Shown: piece after piece, positions 16,909 to 25,067 of the stretch
How the letters are laid out: every line of letters begins with the position of its first letter
Position numbering within the stretch: position 1 is the first letter of the stretch
Assembly (NCBI GenBank): GCA_934255455.1
Contig: CAKQNS010000006.1
Coordinates: 1-36,161, forward strand
DNA from: an uncultured Alphaproteobacteria bacterium
GTDB taxonomy: Bacteria > Pseudomonadota > Alphaproteobacteria > Rs-D84
DNA: 36,161 nt
Direction: 5' to 3'
Made by a program: the position numbers and the translations under genes
The notes under the pieces: model-generated
What the model saw: the letters and a program-made list of their open reading frames with translations, nothing else
What the model was told of the DNA's origin: nothing
The model's database searches: none

Positions 16909-17916
16909 ATGGCCCAGGAAGAAATCATATTTCCAAATAATATCCGCAACATTCGTTTGAAAGCGGGCATGAAAATGACCGAATTGGCACGCCAATCTAA
17001 TTTGTCTTTGTCCGCCGTGTCAAAGATTGAAAAAGGCGTTCGCCGTTTGAACCAAAAACAATTGCTGAACATCTGCAATATTTTGGGTTGCAAATTGTCC
17101 GACATTTTCATCAAGGAAGATGACGCCGTCGCCGACCAATGGCAAAGTGAAATCAAACGCCGCCTGAATGATAACGAGGACAGCGGTCTGAAAATATTTG
17201 GTTCGGGTCTGCGCAAAATTCGCCAACAAACCGGCAAAACCATTGCCCAGGCGGCACACGACGCCGGTATGACTTTGTCCGTGTATCATAAAATAGAGGT
17301 TGGCCAACGCGAAATTTACCAAAACGAAATTGAACCATTGGCAAAATCTTTTGCAATGAGTGCCGAAAAATTGTTCGACAAAATCGCCACGTTGTATAAA
17401 TCGGGCGAATTGAACAAACAAATCAGCAAGGTCAAAGAACGCGTTAAATCTGTTCTGGTTCCAGACAACCCGGCATCGGGCATTGATATGCATGGCGGCC
17501 TGTACGGGGCAAAATTGTACGACAGTGCGCGCAAAAAATTGGTACCGGTTTTTGGCACACCCGCGGGCAAATCCATTGCATTCAAAAAATCTGATGAAAC
17601 AATGATTGTTGCCCCCATGCCATTGGAGGGTCGCAGTGGCATATACGCCATTATGCCAAATTCCAAACGATTGGGCGGATTTATTCCGGAGCATTCGTAT
17701 GTATTTGCCGATGCCGAAACCGCGCCCGTGGTTGGCGATTTGGCCGTATGCATTGATACTGATTTCGACGCAATGGATGTCGCCGACACCGCAACCGCCC
17801 AAATTGTCAGCGTACGCCAAGATTCCCGCGGCAAGATATATGGTCAAATTGCATCGCCTGATGAAAAAATCATTGGCAAAACCATGCACAAGGTTATTAT
17901 GATTGTTATGGAATAA
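16909..17916 (+). CDS. XRE regulator with two HTH domains and a degenerate S24-like C-terminus
   Basis: A 335-residue transcription regulator. I start at ATG 16909, with CCAGGAG upstream, not at the earlier in-frame ATG. Residues about 10-65 form a first HTH (IRLKAGMKMTELARQSNLSLSAVSKIEKG) and residues about 95-150 a second (GLRKIRQQTGKTIAQAAHDAG). The C-terminal 130 residues resemble the beta-rich S24/LexA fold (IYAIMPNSKRLGGFIPEHSYVFAD, then VVGDLAVC), but the catalytic Ser of active S24 peptidases is not seen in its usual GDSM context, so self-cleavage is unlikely. It lies between dnaB and an unknown gene, all in one direction. Target operators are unknown. Confidence 0.8.
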   Translation: MAQEEIIFPNNIRNIRLKAGMKMTELARQSNLSLSAVSKIEKGVRRLNQKQLLNICNILGCKLSDIFIKEDDAVADQWQSEIKRRLNDNEDSGLKIFGSGLRKIRQQTGKTIAQAAHDAGMTLSVYHKIEVGQREIYQNEIEPLAKSFAMSAEKLFDKIATLYKSGELNKQISKVKERVKSVLVPDNPASGIDMHGGLYGAKLYDSARKKLVPVFGTPAGKSIAFKKSDETMIVAPMPLEGRSGIYAIMPNSKRLGGFIPEHSYVFADAETAPVVGDLAVCIDTDFDAMDVADTATAQIVSVRQDSRGKIYGQIASPDEKIIGKTMHKVIMIVME

Positions 17917-17937
17917 CCCATCACACGGAGAGAGAAT

Positions 17938-18618
17938 ATGAAAGCCAGAGCCAGCATAGTTGCCCAAAAATTATTAAACCTGTACCGTCAAGAGCATGTT
18001 ATTTTTGGCGGGTGGGCTGCCGTAAACGCCGTCTTTATGGACGAGGCCGACGCCGATGTATTGCGCGAATTGCGCCTGTTGCCAACCGGCAAAATGCTGA
18101 TTCAACATATTGAAAACCTGCGCAGTGGGAAAACACCCATGAACACCATTGAACGCGAACTGTTGCCGTATGGTGGTCAAATGGCCGAAACGGTTGCCAC
18201 GGTGCCATTGACACAACCCGAATGGACCGAACTGGAAAACGGCATAAACGCATTCACCCCCGATATTGACGGGTTAAACAGAATCCAGCAATTATCGGTC
18301 GTGAAAAAATTTGGCGACGAATGGATAGTTGCCATTCGTGCGGCACTGAACCAAAAACCAGAATTTTTGGAAAAATGGTCTGTCATTACCAAAACGCATC
18401 GCGCGTATTATCTGTGGCATGTGGCGACAGATATGTTAAACGAACCTTTGTCCGAACGCGCGCGCGCCCAATTACAGGCCGATATGCCGGAATATGAAAC
18501 ATATTTGCCGCTGTTTGGCGATGCGGGCGATGAACTGTTGCACAAATTGCGTATGTTTATCAGCACCCGTGAACCAATTGACACCGACAATGCGCCCGAC
18601 GCCCCAACATCTATTTAA
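17938..18618 (+). CDS. Conserved-looking hypothetical protein
   Basis: A 226-residue soluble protein that I do not recognise. It has no signal peptide or membrane segment, is rich in Leu, Glu and Ala and looks mainly alpha-helical, with aromatic clusters around residues 125-165. The ATG at 17938 has an excellent GGAGAGAG site and follows the XRE gene by 21 bases, so the two are very likely co-transcribed. Its TAA (18616-18618) overlaps the stop codon of the - strand terminase ATPase fragment (18615-18617) with no terminator between them. It marks the right end of the + strand block inside the terminase gene. Confidence 0.75.
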   Translation: MKARASIVAQKLLNLYRQEHVIFGGWAAVNAVFMDEADADVLRELRLLPTGKMLIQHIENLRSGKTPMNTIERELLPYGGQMAETVATVPLTQPEWTELENGINAFTPDIDGLNRIQQLSVVKKFGDEWIVAIRAALNQKPEFLEKWSVITKTHRAYYLWHVATDMLNEPLSERARAQLQADMPEYETYLPLFGDAGDELLHKLRMFISTREPIDTDNAPDAPTSI

Positions 18619-19229
18619 TCGTCGTCTGTGCGATAAATTGTATCAACTGTATGCGGCGTGCCGATGTAAATCATTGTGCCACCCGGCGACAGAATAAAAT
18701 CCAATTCCCGCAATCTTTCACGCAATTTTTCGCGTTTGTCGGCGGTGTTACTGGTGTTTGGAACCTCGACATCATCGCATATTATTAAATCGGCACGCGC
18801 ACCGGTTATATTACCCGCAATGCCGGCACACACAACCGATGGTTCACGAATGCCAATTGGTCGGTTTATTGTTATGCGGTCATTCGCCCATGTTCGACGC
18901 CCGGTTGGAATCATATCAGCACACCGCGGATGATTTTCCAATATATTTCGAATGTGCCCAACCATACGGGCGGACAGTTTGCTTTCCGCCGACAAAATCA
19001 AAATTCGCGTTTCGGGTCGCATACACAGCACGCACGCCGCAAATATTCCCACAACCGTCGATTTTCCCGAATGCCGAAATGCCATCAACAATCCACGATT
19101 TGGCGGTCCGGTCCACACATCGGCCAAAAATTCCATAATTCGCCGATGGTGCGCCGGTGTGGACATACCCAAGATATGATTCCATTCGTCCATAAAACTA
19201 TAAAACGCCATAGTCGTCATGGTTTTCAT
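18615..19229 (-). pseudogene. N-terminal (ATPase) half of a split phage large terminase
   Basis: A 204-residue frame with the packaging motor ATPase domain: Walker A-like FRHSGKST (about residues 51-58), the LSAESKLSARMVGHI segment, Walker B LIICDDVE (about 149-156) and the coupling motif MIYIGTPHT (about 188-196). It stops after IYRTDDD, exactly where other terminases continue into the linker and nuclease domain. The nuclease half lies downstream in the same direction at 14427-15275, and the sum of both (about 470 residues) equals a normal large terminase. The start overlaps the upstream fibre gene by 32 bases, with no strong ribosome site. As it stands it could not cut DNA. Confidence 0.82.
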
Positions 19230-19752
19230 TCGGTGCCGTGTCGGTCACCGACCCATAATCGTTTATCAATTTTGGCAACGCATTTTCCAACACCGAAACC
19301 AGGTTTTTATACAACCCCATTACGGCGCCACCGCCCAATTTGTCCTGGATTACATTCATATTGTAATTCAGGAATTTCATCACATTGTCATGCGTGTTTG
19401 CCCAATCGGCCAAATCAATATTTACGCCATCCAAATCACGGAATGCCGCCAATAAAAAATTAAAGTCGGAATTCAGTGATTCTGGGTCTATTTTAACCGT
19501 TGGCTGGTAATCAATTACGCGTGACAACGATATGCGACGAAATATATCAATCGTGGCACCACGCGCGGGCGGTGTTTGAAACACCACGCGCCCACCGGTA
19601 AAATCGTCATTTGGCACAACAGAATAAATTCCCGCATCCGCCGCGATAACCGCATTATCAACCGACACGCGAACATCCGCATTTTGGAAAAACGGGAATG
19701 TAAATTGATATTCGGTCGCCACCCCATCGGCGACATAAGATATTTTGTACAT
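19198..19752 (-). CDS. T7 gp17-like tail fibre N-terminal adaptor protein
   Basis: A 184-residue protein whose first 110 residues follow the pattern of the T7 tail fibre N-terminal domain: YVADGVATEYQFTFPFFQ, then GGRVVFQTPPARGATIDIFRRISLSRVIDYQP, where DIFRR corresponds to the IEIRR strand of T7 gp17. This domain docks the fibre to the tail. The receptor-binding part expected in a complete fibre is missing; the last 70 residues are helical. The other fibre-like gene at 11562-12065 may supply the distal part. It overlaps the terminase ATPase gene downstream. Family resemblance is good; completeness is uncertain. Confidence 0.72.
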   Translation of the reverse strand: MYKISYVADGVATEYQFTFPFFQNADVRVSVDNAVIAADAGIYSVVPNDDFTGGRVVFQTPPARGATIDIFRRISLSRVIDYQPTVKIDPESLNSDFNFLLAAFRDLDGVNIDLADWANTHDNVMKFLNYNMNVIQDKLGGGAVMGLYKNLVSVLENALPKLINDYGSVTDTAPNENHDDYGVL

Positions 19753-19761
19753 ATTTGCCCC

Positions 19762-20109
19762 CTAGGCCACCAAATCATCAAATTTATCCAGCAATTGTTT
19801 CAGCAAATTTGGCCGCGATGTTTTTATGTTGCGCAATTTTTCCAGTGATGTGCGACGCTTTTCATCATACGGCGCGGCGGTTTCAGATTGCAGGCGACGC
19901 AAAACCGCATCTTCGGTCATACCGCGATTTGACATACCCGATGCACCATATTTCGCGCGCTGGGTTGCCAATGCCCGCTTTACCAAATTAGTTTTTGTTT
20001 TTTCATCGTTTGCCATATCGGCCAATATCTTTTGTCGCTGTGTTTCGGCCGTTTTTTTATTATTTTTATAATCCAGTACTTGTTGTACATCAGAAACCAA
20101 TTGTCCCAT
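19762..20109 (-). CDS. Helical phage structural protein, unassigned
   Basis: A 115-residue, highly charged and probably entirely helical protein (Lys, Arg, Glu and Gln rich) with no membrane segment. It lies 26 bases after the tail tubular protein B gene and just before the fibre gene, the place where T7-like phages encode small internal virion proteins. I see no motif that confirms this. The ATG at 20109 is preceded by AGGGGAAT. Labelled structural only by position. Confidence 0.55.
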   Translation of the reverse strand: MGQLVSDVQQVLDYKNNKKTAETQRQKILADMANDEKTKTNLVKRALATQRAKYGASGMSNRGMTEDAVLRRLQSETAAPYDEKRRTSLEKLRNIKTSRPNLLKQLLDKFDDLVA

Positions 20110-20135
20110 TTTTATTCCCCTTTGATATTTTATGT

Positions 20136-21851
20136 TTATAATGTGTAATTGCCATACATCGTCACCGACATAACGGTTATGGGCAATGTATCATCCGTTT
20201 CAATGCGCCATGGTGCGCCAAATGTTTCACGCGTCCACCCCAATGTGCCCACCGACACATCACCGGTAAAACCAGACGCGTTTTCACCGTATACCGCGTT
20301 AGGTAAATTGGCGCGCACGCCGTTTATAAACAGTGTTTTTGTATCCATCACACGCGCCACTATTTTGCGCACCCGCATAACCGCGGCATTATGGCCCGAT
20401 GCGCGCAGTGGCACGCCGGCCGCCGCGACACGGAATGGAATATTTGTTGCATCACTGTACGCATCAGTCGAAAATTTTTCCAAACAGAAATTGCCACCGC
20501 GACACACAACAACGAATGTTTCACCACCACAGACCGCAACAGATTTGAATTGTCCATTTGTTTGATATGTGCCCCACGCCGAAATTCCCAGCGCAGAATT
20601 ATGATTCAACACCGCCATGTCGCCCGACGCCATAACGACAAATAATTGTCGCGATGTCGCGTTATACGCAATATCAACGGGTGACGACATTAAATGTTTT
20701 GCAAATGCGCACAGGTCGTTTGCATTGTAATTTTCACCCAAATCATCCAGACACAGTTCGCGAATATCATGCCCGCCGGACGCAACGAACACCGTGGCGC
20801 CCTCGATTGATTGTGGGGCCAGAAAGCGCGACGCAATACTGCCTACCGATGTGTGCTGTTTTATATCAACCGATGCCGGGGTCAATGGTTTGTTTGCAAT
20901 TGCCCATTCACCAACAGTTGTTAAAATCTGCAAATTATCTGCACCAACCACCGTGCAAATTTGCTGGCGCTGGGCGGACAGCAGTGTGATAAATATCGCC
21001 TGGTCATCCAAACCGGTGCCGACATCAAAATTCCGATGCCGCCCAACAGTGGACATCCACACGCCCGCCGGATATGAACGCGAACCACCAAACACCAATC
21101 TGTTTTGGTGGAAAGTTATACTGGCCGGCCAACCACGACGCACACTGAACGCCGTTTCATACCACTCAGAAACCGGTGCTGATGGCAATGTGTATGCACC
21201 ATTGGTTTGCGCCGTTGCGACGGTTGGGCTGTCTACGGATGTTATGGTCCATTGATGCCCCAGCAATAAAAATCGCCCATGTAAATCGTCCGTCGTCCAA
21301 AACGCACGACTAGTCGTAAATGTTGCGTAATTGTTGCCGGTACTGTTCGCACTGACCGTGATTTTTATATCGGTGGTGTCATCAAATCGAATAAACGGAA
21401 TATGCACCGACATATCGGCATCGCTGCGTTCAAATTCAAACAGCGTCAATTCGAACCCATTTGCCACACGCGTCAGTATGCGCGGCTGGTAATCTGGGTG
21501 CACAAATATCATCGTGCCGAAACGTTGGGCATATTGCAATTTATCAATATCCCCCGATGTCCACGGTGCGGATATATCCTGGATATGCGTGCCATTTGAA
21601 TATATGTGAATATGCCCGTCCGACAATGCCAACATATATTCATCTGATTCGCTAACCGAAAATGGCACCAGTCGCGTTGCCGCCCCCAACGCCGCAACGG
21701 GCGCCAATCCACCGCGCCGCGTCAGGCCGCCGCCCGCCGTCACATCCATATTCAGCAATTTTGACAAACCGTTCAAATTGTCGTTGGTATAAAAATCTGG
21801 TGCAATTTCACCATTGGCAAATGAACTTTGTGTTTTTATAAAATTTCCCAT
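20136..21851 (-). CDS. Tail tubular protein B-like (nozzle) protein
   Basis: A 571-residue protein with the opening of phage T7 gp12-like or stabilisation proteins: TQSSFANGEIAPDFYTNDNL, followed by GGLTRRGGLAPVAAL. These proteins form the lower tail tube, or nozzle, of podoviruses. The remainder is beta-rich with propeller-like repeats (FGTMIFVHPDYQPRIL, HQNRLVFGGSRSYPAGVWMS). It is shorter than T7 gp12 (794 residues), but many podoviral homologues are of this size. It follows the tail tubular A gene, the canonical order. Confidence 0.82.
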   Translation of the reverse strand: MGNFIKTQSSFANGEIAPDFYTNDNLNGLSKLLNMDVTAGGGLTRRGGLAPVAALGAATRLVPFSVSESDEYMLALSDGHIHIYSNGTHIQDISAPWTSGDIDKLQYAQRFGTMIFVHPDYQPRILTRVANGFELTLFEFERSDADMSVHIPFIRFDDTTDIKITVSANSTGNNYATFTTSRAFWTTDDLHGRFLLLGHQWTITSVDSPTVATAQTNGAYTLPSAPVSEWYETAFSVRRGWPASITFHQNRLVFGGSRSYPAGVWMSTVGRHRNFDVGTGLDDQAIFITLLSAQRQQICTVVGADNLQILTTVGEWAIANKPLTPASVDIKQHTSVGSIASRFLAPQSIEGATVFVASGGHDIRELCLDDLGENYNANDLCAFAKHLMSSPVDIAYNATSRQLFVVMASGDMAVLNHNSALGISAWGTYQTNGQFKSVAVCGGETFVVVCRGGNFCLEKFSTDAYSDATNIPFRVAAAGVPLRASGHNAAVMRVRKIVARVMDTKTLFINGVRANLPNAVYGENASGFTGDVSVGTLGWTRETFGAPWRIETDDTLPITVMSVTMYGNYTL

Positions 21852-21871
21852 TGTGCATTTCCCCCAACAAA

Positions 21872-22444
21872 TTAAAATCGTGAATCAATCAATGAAAAAT
21901 TTTCAATGTTCCCGGCGGTGTGCATGGTGCTGTCTATAAATCGGGCCGATTGCAATTCTGTTTCATACAGCGCCGCCAACATTCGGAACACTGTTTGGTC
22001 GCCGGTCAATGGCACGCAAAATTCCATGGCCAATTTAGTGGCCGCAACCGACACAAAATACCCCGGCATGGCATCTGGCGCAACGCGCGCAACACCAATA
22101 ATTTCCATACTATCAGATGGTGCAATAATTCGGTTGCCAATGATATTGCCACACGATTTCACCACGCGCAGGCATTCGGCCGGGATAATAAAATCACCGT
22201 CGGTATTTTTGGCCAATTCAAATTTTTTGCATGCAAATCGCCATGGGTGTAATGCAATCAACCCATCAATCACCGGGTCAAACAATGTGCGCGACAATTG
22301 TGCCGCCGGCGTCGCATCCAGCAACGATTGAATCGGTTGTTCGCCCAATTTCAAAAGCGCCATTGAACACAAATCTATTTTCGTCAGCATTATATTTTCC
22401 TTTGGTACTGTAAAAGGGCCGGGAAAATTCCCGACCCGAAACAA
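21872..22444 (-). CDS. Tail tubular protein A-like (gatekeeper/adaptor) protein
   Basis: A 190-residue frame; the likely start is the internal ATG at 22390 (MLTKIDLCSMALLKLGEQPIQSL), which has an AAAGGAAA site, giving about 172 residues. The patterns ALLKLGEQPI, LHPWRFACKKFEL and the late ALYETELQSARFIDS are typical of T7 gp11-like tail tubular A proteins, which sit between portal and nozzle. It stands directly before the tail tubular B gene. The extra N-terminal residues of the longer frame are not conserved-looking and include the preceding intergenic sequence. Confidence 0.8.
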   Translation of the reverse strand: MFRVGNFPGPFTVPKENIMLTKIDLCSMALLKLGEQPIQSLLDATPAAQLSRTLFDPVIDGLIALHPWRFACKKFELAKNTDGDFIIPAECLRVVKSCGNIIGNRIIAPSDSMEIIGVARVAPDAMPGYFVSVAATKLAMEFCVPLTGDQTVFRMLAALYETELQSARFIDSTMHTAGNIENFSLIDSRF

Positions 22445-22458
22445 AAAACAAAACTATA

Positions 22459-22689
22459 TTACGACAAGGCCGTCGTTGTTATTACCCCCGACGATACGGC
22501 AATCGATTTAATAGATGTTTTATCTGATGCATTGATAATCACGATGTCACCGTTGTTCATCAATGATTTTACACTGTCAAAATAACCACTGGCGGTAATG
22601 GTTGCCAATGCCACATTTTCGGCATAGTGCCACAATGTAAACCCATTTGCATACGCAATTACAGATAAATTTTTATTTTGAAAAGCCAT
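22459..22689 (-). CDS. Small phage head-associated protein of unknown role
   Basis: A 76-residue protein beginning MAFQNKNLSVIAYANGFTLWHY and continuing with an SGYFDSVKSLMNNGDIVIIN section and a Thr/Ser-rich end. I associate this pattern with small proteins encoded right after major capsid genes in prophages, where a decoration or head-fibre role has been suggested. No catalytic motif. It follows the capsid gene by 21 bases and has an AAAGGAAT ribosome site. Confidence 0.65.
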   Translation of the reverse strand: MAFQNKNLSVIAYANGFTLWHYAENVALATITASGYFDSVKSLMNNGDIVIINASDKTSIKSIAVSSGVITTTALS

Positions 22690-22710
22690 ATTTATATTCC
22701 TTTGGTTATT

Positions 22711-23544
22711 TTATTCCGCGTCGTTGTCTTTGCATTTAATGCGTACAATGCCATCGCCATCAATCAGAACAGCGCCCTGGGACATACTGTTGCTGATGAA
22801 ATGCGCGGCGCGTTCGCCATGCCATGAAATATCGGTTTTGACCTCTTGGCCACATGCGTGACCGATGCTGGTCGCGTGATATATAAAGCAATCGCGTTTT
22901 GTTGTATCGGTCAATGGCAACGCGTTATACAGCACCCATGTAATACCCAACCATTTTTTAGATGCGCCGCCCGAAATCAACGGTAAATCATTATTGCCAA
23001 CATAATCTGCCGAAACAAATTCTGTGATTTTCAGCAGTTCGTTCCACTGGTGTACACCGACAACGGCGAAACGACGCCCGTCGTCTGGAATATCTTTGGC
23101 ATTCAATGCTTCAACCGCCGACAGAATTAAATCTTTGGACAGTCCCGCCGAATAATCACCAACCGATGCGGTTGCACCCGACATAGCGTTCACAATCAAT
23201 TCATCGGTTTTGCGACCCAAGGCGTATGCACCGGCACTGGCCACTACACGGCGTTCGTCGATATTGGTTTTTAATTCATCCAATGCATCAACCCAATCGC
23301 CGGCATAGTAATCTTGCAATACGCATTCAACCGGTTCGTGATTCAAATTCATAACCGGCACAATACCATGGCGTGATTTTGTTGCGGCGGTGCCACGACC
23401 AACCTTTTGAAATGTAGTAGATGCGCCAACCACACCAGATTTACTGCGCACGGTGCCACGCAATTTGGTGCCCATTTGCTGGTATGCCAAATGAACATCC
23501 GCTTCGAATTGTTTTATAAAAACATTATCGATGGAAACAGACAT
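22711..23544 (-). CDS. Phage major capsid protein
   Basis: A 277-residue capsid protein. It opens with IDNVFIKQFEADVHLAYQQ and contains GTKLRGTVRSKSGVVGASTTFQKVG, a TKSRHG segment, VECVLQDYYAGDWVDALDELKTN and the FAVVGVHQWNELLKI block, a pattern found in podoviral capsid proteins. The last 60 residues give the KTDISWHGERAAHFISNSMSQGA stretch common at the end of such proteins. It is preceded by AAAGGATT and by a 212-base gap with two terminators, so it may have its own promoter. It looks full length and free of damage. Confidence 0.82.
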   Translation of the reverse strand: MSVSIDNVFIKQFEADVHLAYQQMGTKLRGTVRSKSGVVGASTTFQKVGRGTAATKSRHGIVPVMNLNHEPVECVLQDYYAGDWVDALDELKTNIDERRVVASAGAYALGRKTDELIVNAMSGATASVGDYSAGLSKDLILSAVEALNAKDIPDDGRRFAVVGVHQWNELLKITEFVSADYVGNNDLPLISGGASKKWLGITWVLYNALPLTDTTKRDCFIYHATSIGHACGQEVKTDISWHGERAAHFISNSMSQGAVLIDGDGIVRIKCKDNDAE

Positions 23545-23674
23545 AAAAAATCCTTTGTTATAAAATTAAAACAGACGCACACGGCGTCGATTAAAACATT
23601 ACCGAATGGTTGTGCGCAACGCGCGCCATGCGATAATACAAACATGGGTTTCGAAAACGACGAAATTATCCATC

Positions 23675-23711
23675 AAAAAAAATTTCAGTCGCACCGATGT
23701 GATACGACTGA
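23675..23711 (-). terminator. Second hairpin with T-run between H1-like and capsid genes
   Basis: TCAGTCG (23685-23691) pairs with CGACTGA (23705-23711), with an inner CAC/GTG. On the - strand it is followed by a run of eight T (23682-23675); on the + strand a T-run also follows. It lies just beyond the first terminator, further separating the capsid gene from upstream transcription. Confidence 0.55.
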
Positions 23712-23725
23712 TATTTTTTTCAAAT

Positions 23726-23748
23726 AAAAACCCCACCAAACGGTGGGG
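23726..23748 (-). terminator. Intrinsic terminator of the histone H1-like gene
   Basis: On the - strand CCCCACC, loop GTTT, GGTGGGG, then TTTTT. It begins nine bases after the stop codon of the H1-like gene. The stem is a perfect seven pairs, all but one G-C. Confidence 0.85.
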
Positions 23749-23756
23749 AAATTTAA

Positions 23757-24104
23757 TTATTTTTTCTTTGCAGGTGCTTTTTTAGCAACTGGCTTTTTCG
23801 CAGCGACTTTTTTCGCAGGAGCTTTTTTAGCAACTGGTTTTTTCGCAACGACTTTTTTTGCAACTGGCTTTTTAGCAACCGGTTTTTTCACAGCAACTTT
23901 TTTCGCAGGTGCTTTTTTAGCAACTGGTTTTTTAACTGCTACTTTTTTTGCCGCTGGTTTCGCAGCAACTTTTTTTGCAACTGGCTTTTTCGCCGCTGGC
24001 TTTTTAGCCGCAGGTTTTTTTACAGCTGGTTTTGCAGCAGGCTTTTTCGCCGCCGGTTTCGCAGCTACTTTTTTCGCAGCTGGTTTCAAGAATGTGAATG
24101 CCAT
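23757..24104 (-). CDS. Histone H1-like Lys/Ala/Pro repeat protein
   Basis: A 115-residue very basic protein. After MAFTFLKP it consists almost only of repeated five- to seven-residue units of the type PAAKK, PVAKK and APAKK, ending in KKK. Such tails occur in bacterial histone H1-like DNA-binding proteins and bind nucleic acid non-specifically. It has no globular domain. The gene has a strong AAAGGAGAG site and its own terminator, so it is a separate, probably highly expressed unit. It lies between the scaffold and capsid genes in the same direction, which is unusual. Whether it is cellular or phage-derived is open. The repeats make unit-number changes likely. Confidence 0.85.
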   Translation of the reverse strand: MAFTFLKPAAKKVAAKPAAKKPAAKPAVKKPAAKKPAAKKPVAKKVAAKPAAKKVAVKKPVAKKAPAKKVAVKKPVAKKPVAKKVVAKKPVAKKAPAKKVAAKKPVAKKAPAKKK

Positions 24105-24129
24105 TCTTCTCTCCTTTATGTTTTTGGAT

Positions 24130-24150
24130 AGAACAAATTTTTTTTGTTCT
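24130..24150. repeat. Inverted repeat in the leader of the H1-like gene
   Basis: AGAACAAA (24130-24137) and TTTGTTCT (24143-24150) are exact reverse complements around five T. It lies 26 bases before the start codon of the H1-like gene on the - strand, and may be a regulator site or an mRNA hairpin. The rest of the 104-base gap is AT-rich with TATAAA-like words and no clear -35. Confidence 0.5.
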
Positions 24151-24208
24151 TACTTTATATTTTATATGAAACATAAATATTAGTAAAGCAGAAAGTGCAT
24201 ATTTTTAT

Positions 24209-24865
24209 TTACGAATATAATTTTTTGAAACCATTTTCAATTTTACGAACATATTCCGCATCGTGATCACGCCAATATTTTGGGTCGCGCATCATACGTC
24301 GCAAATCATTATCAGATAAATTTTTGTTTTCATCATCGGCCAATTCAACATTGGGCTCCATTGATTGCATCATACGATACAGCCCTTGGATTCCCTGGGG
24401 TGTACGGCACAGTTCATCAAACGCATCGGCGGGCAAAAAACGCGTACCGAAATCATTTATTTGCTTTATTGCAACATTCATTTTTTCGGTGCCACCAAAA
24501 AAGTTTTTTAATTCTGCAATGGATGTTGCAGTATTTTTTTCTGTGAATAATTCATTTAACACCGGCGATAAAAATTCATCGGCCAATTTATAAATTTGTT
24601 CAACCTGGGGCACGGTTAAACCAATTTCCAAAAATTTTTCACGCACATTTTCGTCATCCAATAAATCATTTTGTGGATATGCGGTTGCAACATCGGGGAC
24701 ACCTATCGCATGATTGAAACGCGCGCGCGTTGCGGCGTCGGCATCGTTTGACGGCACAGATACCATCGTTCCAATTTTGCGTTCCAGTTCCGTATACGAT
24801 TTCATTAATGCATCGGCGTTTAATGTTCCATCACTGTTTTGAAATTTTTCTGGAATGTTTTCCAT
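24209..24865 (-). CDS. T7-like capsid scaffolding protein
   Basis: A 218-residue acidic, helical protein. I start at ATG 24865 (MENIPEKFQNSDGTLNADAL), which has AAAGGAC upstream; the longer frame to 24979 covers the preceding gene. The opening resembles T7 gp9-like scaffolding proteins (an IPEKFxxxDGxLNxDALxKSYxELE pattern), with a VPEAYxFxxP-like position at VPDVATAYPQND, and it ends with the basic, aromatic tail typical of capsid-binding scaffold helices (YVRKIENGFKKLYS). It would guide capsid assembly and then leave the head. Its place upstream of the capsid gene fits, apart from the H1-like gene between them. Confidence 0.75.
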   Translation of the reverse strand: MENIPEKFQNSDGTLNADALMKSYTELERKIGTMVSVPSNDADAATRARFNHAIGVPDVATAYPQNDLLDDENVREKFLEIGLTVPQVEQIYKLADEFLSPVLNELFTEKNTATSIAELKNFFGGTEKMNVAIKQINDFGTRFLPADAFDELCRTPQGIQGLYRMMQSMEPNVELADDENKNLSDNDLRRMMRDPKYWRDHDAEYVRKIENGFKKLYS

Positions 24866-25058
24866 TTTTCTGTCCTTTGTTTTTTTGTTTTGGTTTACGA
24901 ATAAAATATATTCCACAACATGTAAATATTGTTTGCAGCAATATGAATATATCGCTGTCGCCAACGGCGTATGCCGCAATCGCCGACATTACACCAACCG
25001 CAGACATTATTTGCGTGCGACGGTCTGATAAAAAACCGCCATAAAAAATTCGTCGCAT
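24831..25058 (-). CDS. Holin-like small membrane protein
   Basis: A 75-residue protein with two predicted membrane helices (about residues 17-33, IMSAVGVMSAIAAYAVG, and 37-53, IFILLQTIFTCCGIYFI) and a strongly basic tail (KPKQKNKGQKNGKHSRK). Size, topology and charged tail match a two-helix holin. It starts ten bases after the endolysin-like gene with an AGGAAA site and overlaps the scaffold gene by 35 bases. The holin role is inferred from the context. Confidence 0.65.
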   Translation of the reverse strand: MRRIFYGGFLSDRRTQIMSAVGVMSAIAAYAVGDSDIFILLQTIFTCCGIYFIRKPKQKNKGQKNGKHSRKISKQ

Positions 25059-25067
25059 ATTTTTTTC

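Noticed and set aside
23757..24104. Reading the repeated PAAKK-coding DNA as a CRISPR array or tandem-repeat element
   Set aside because: The repeats are short, imperfect, in frame and encode a continuous basic protein; there are no unique spacers of constant length.
23743..24183. + strand frame with repeated GAFLATGFF units, resembling a membrane protein
   Set aside because: It is the antisense reading of the Lys/Ala/Pro repeat of the H1-like gene, which has a strong ribosome site and terminator in the other direction.
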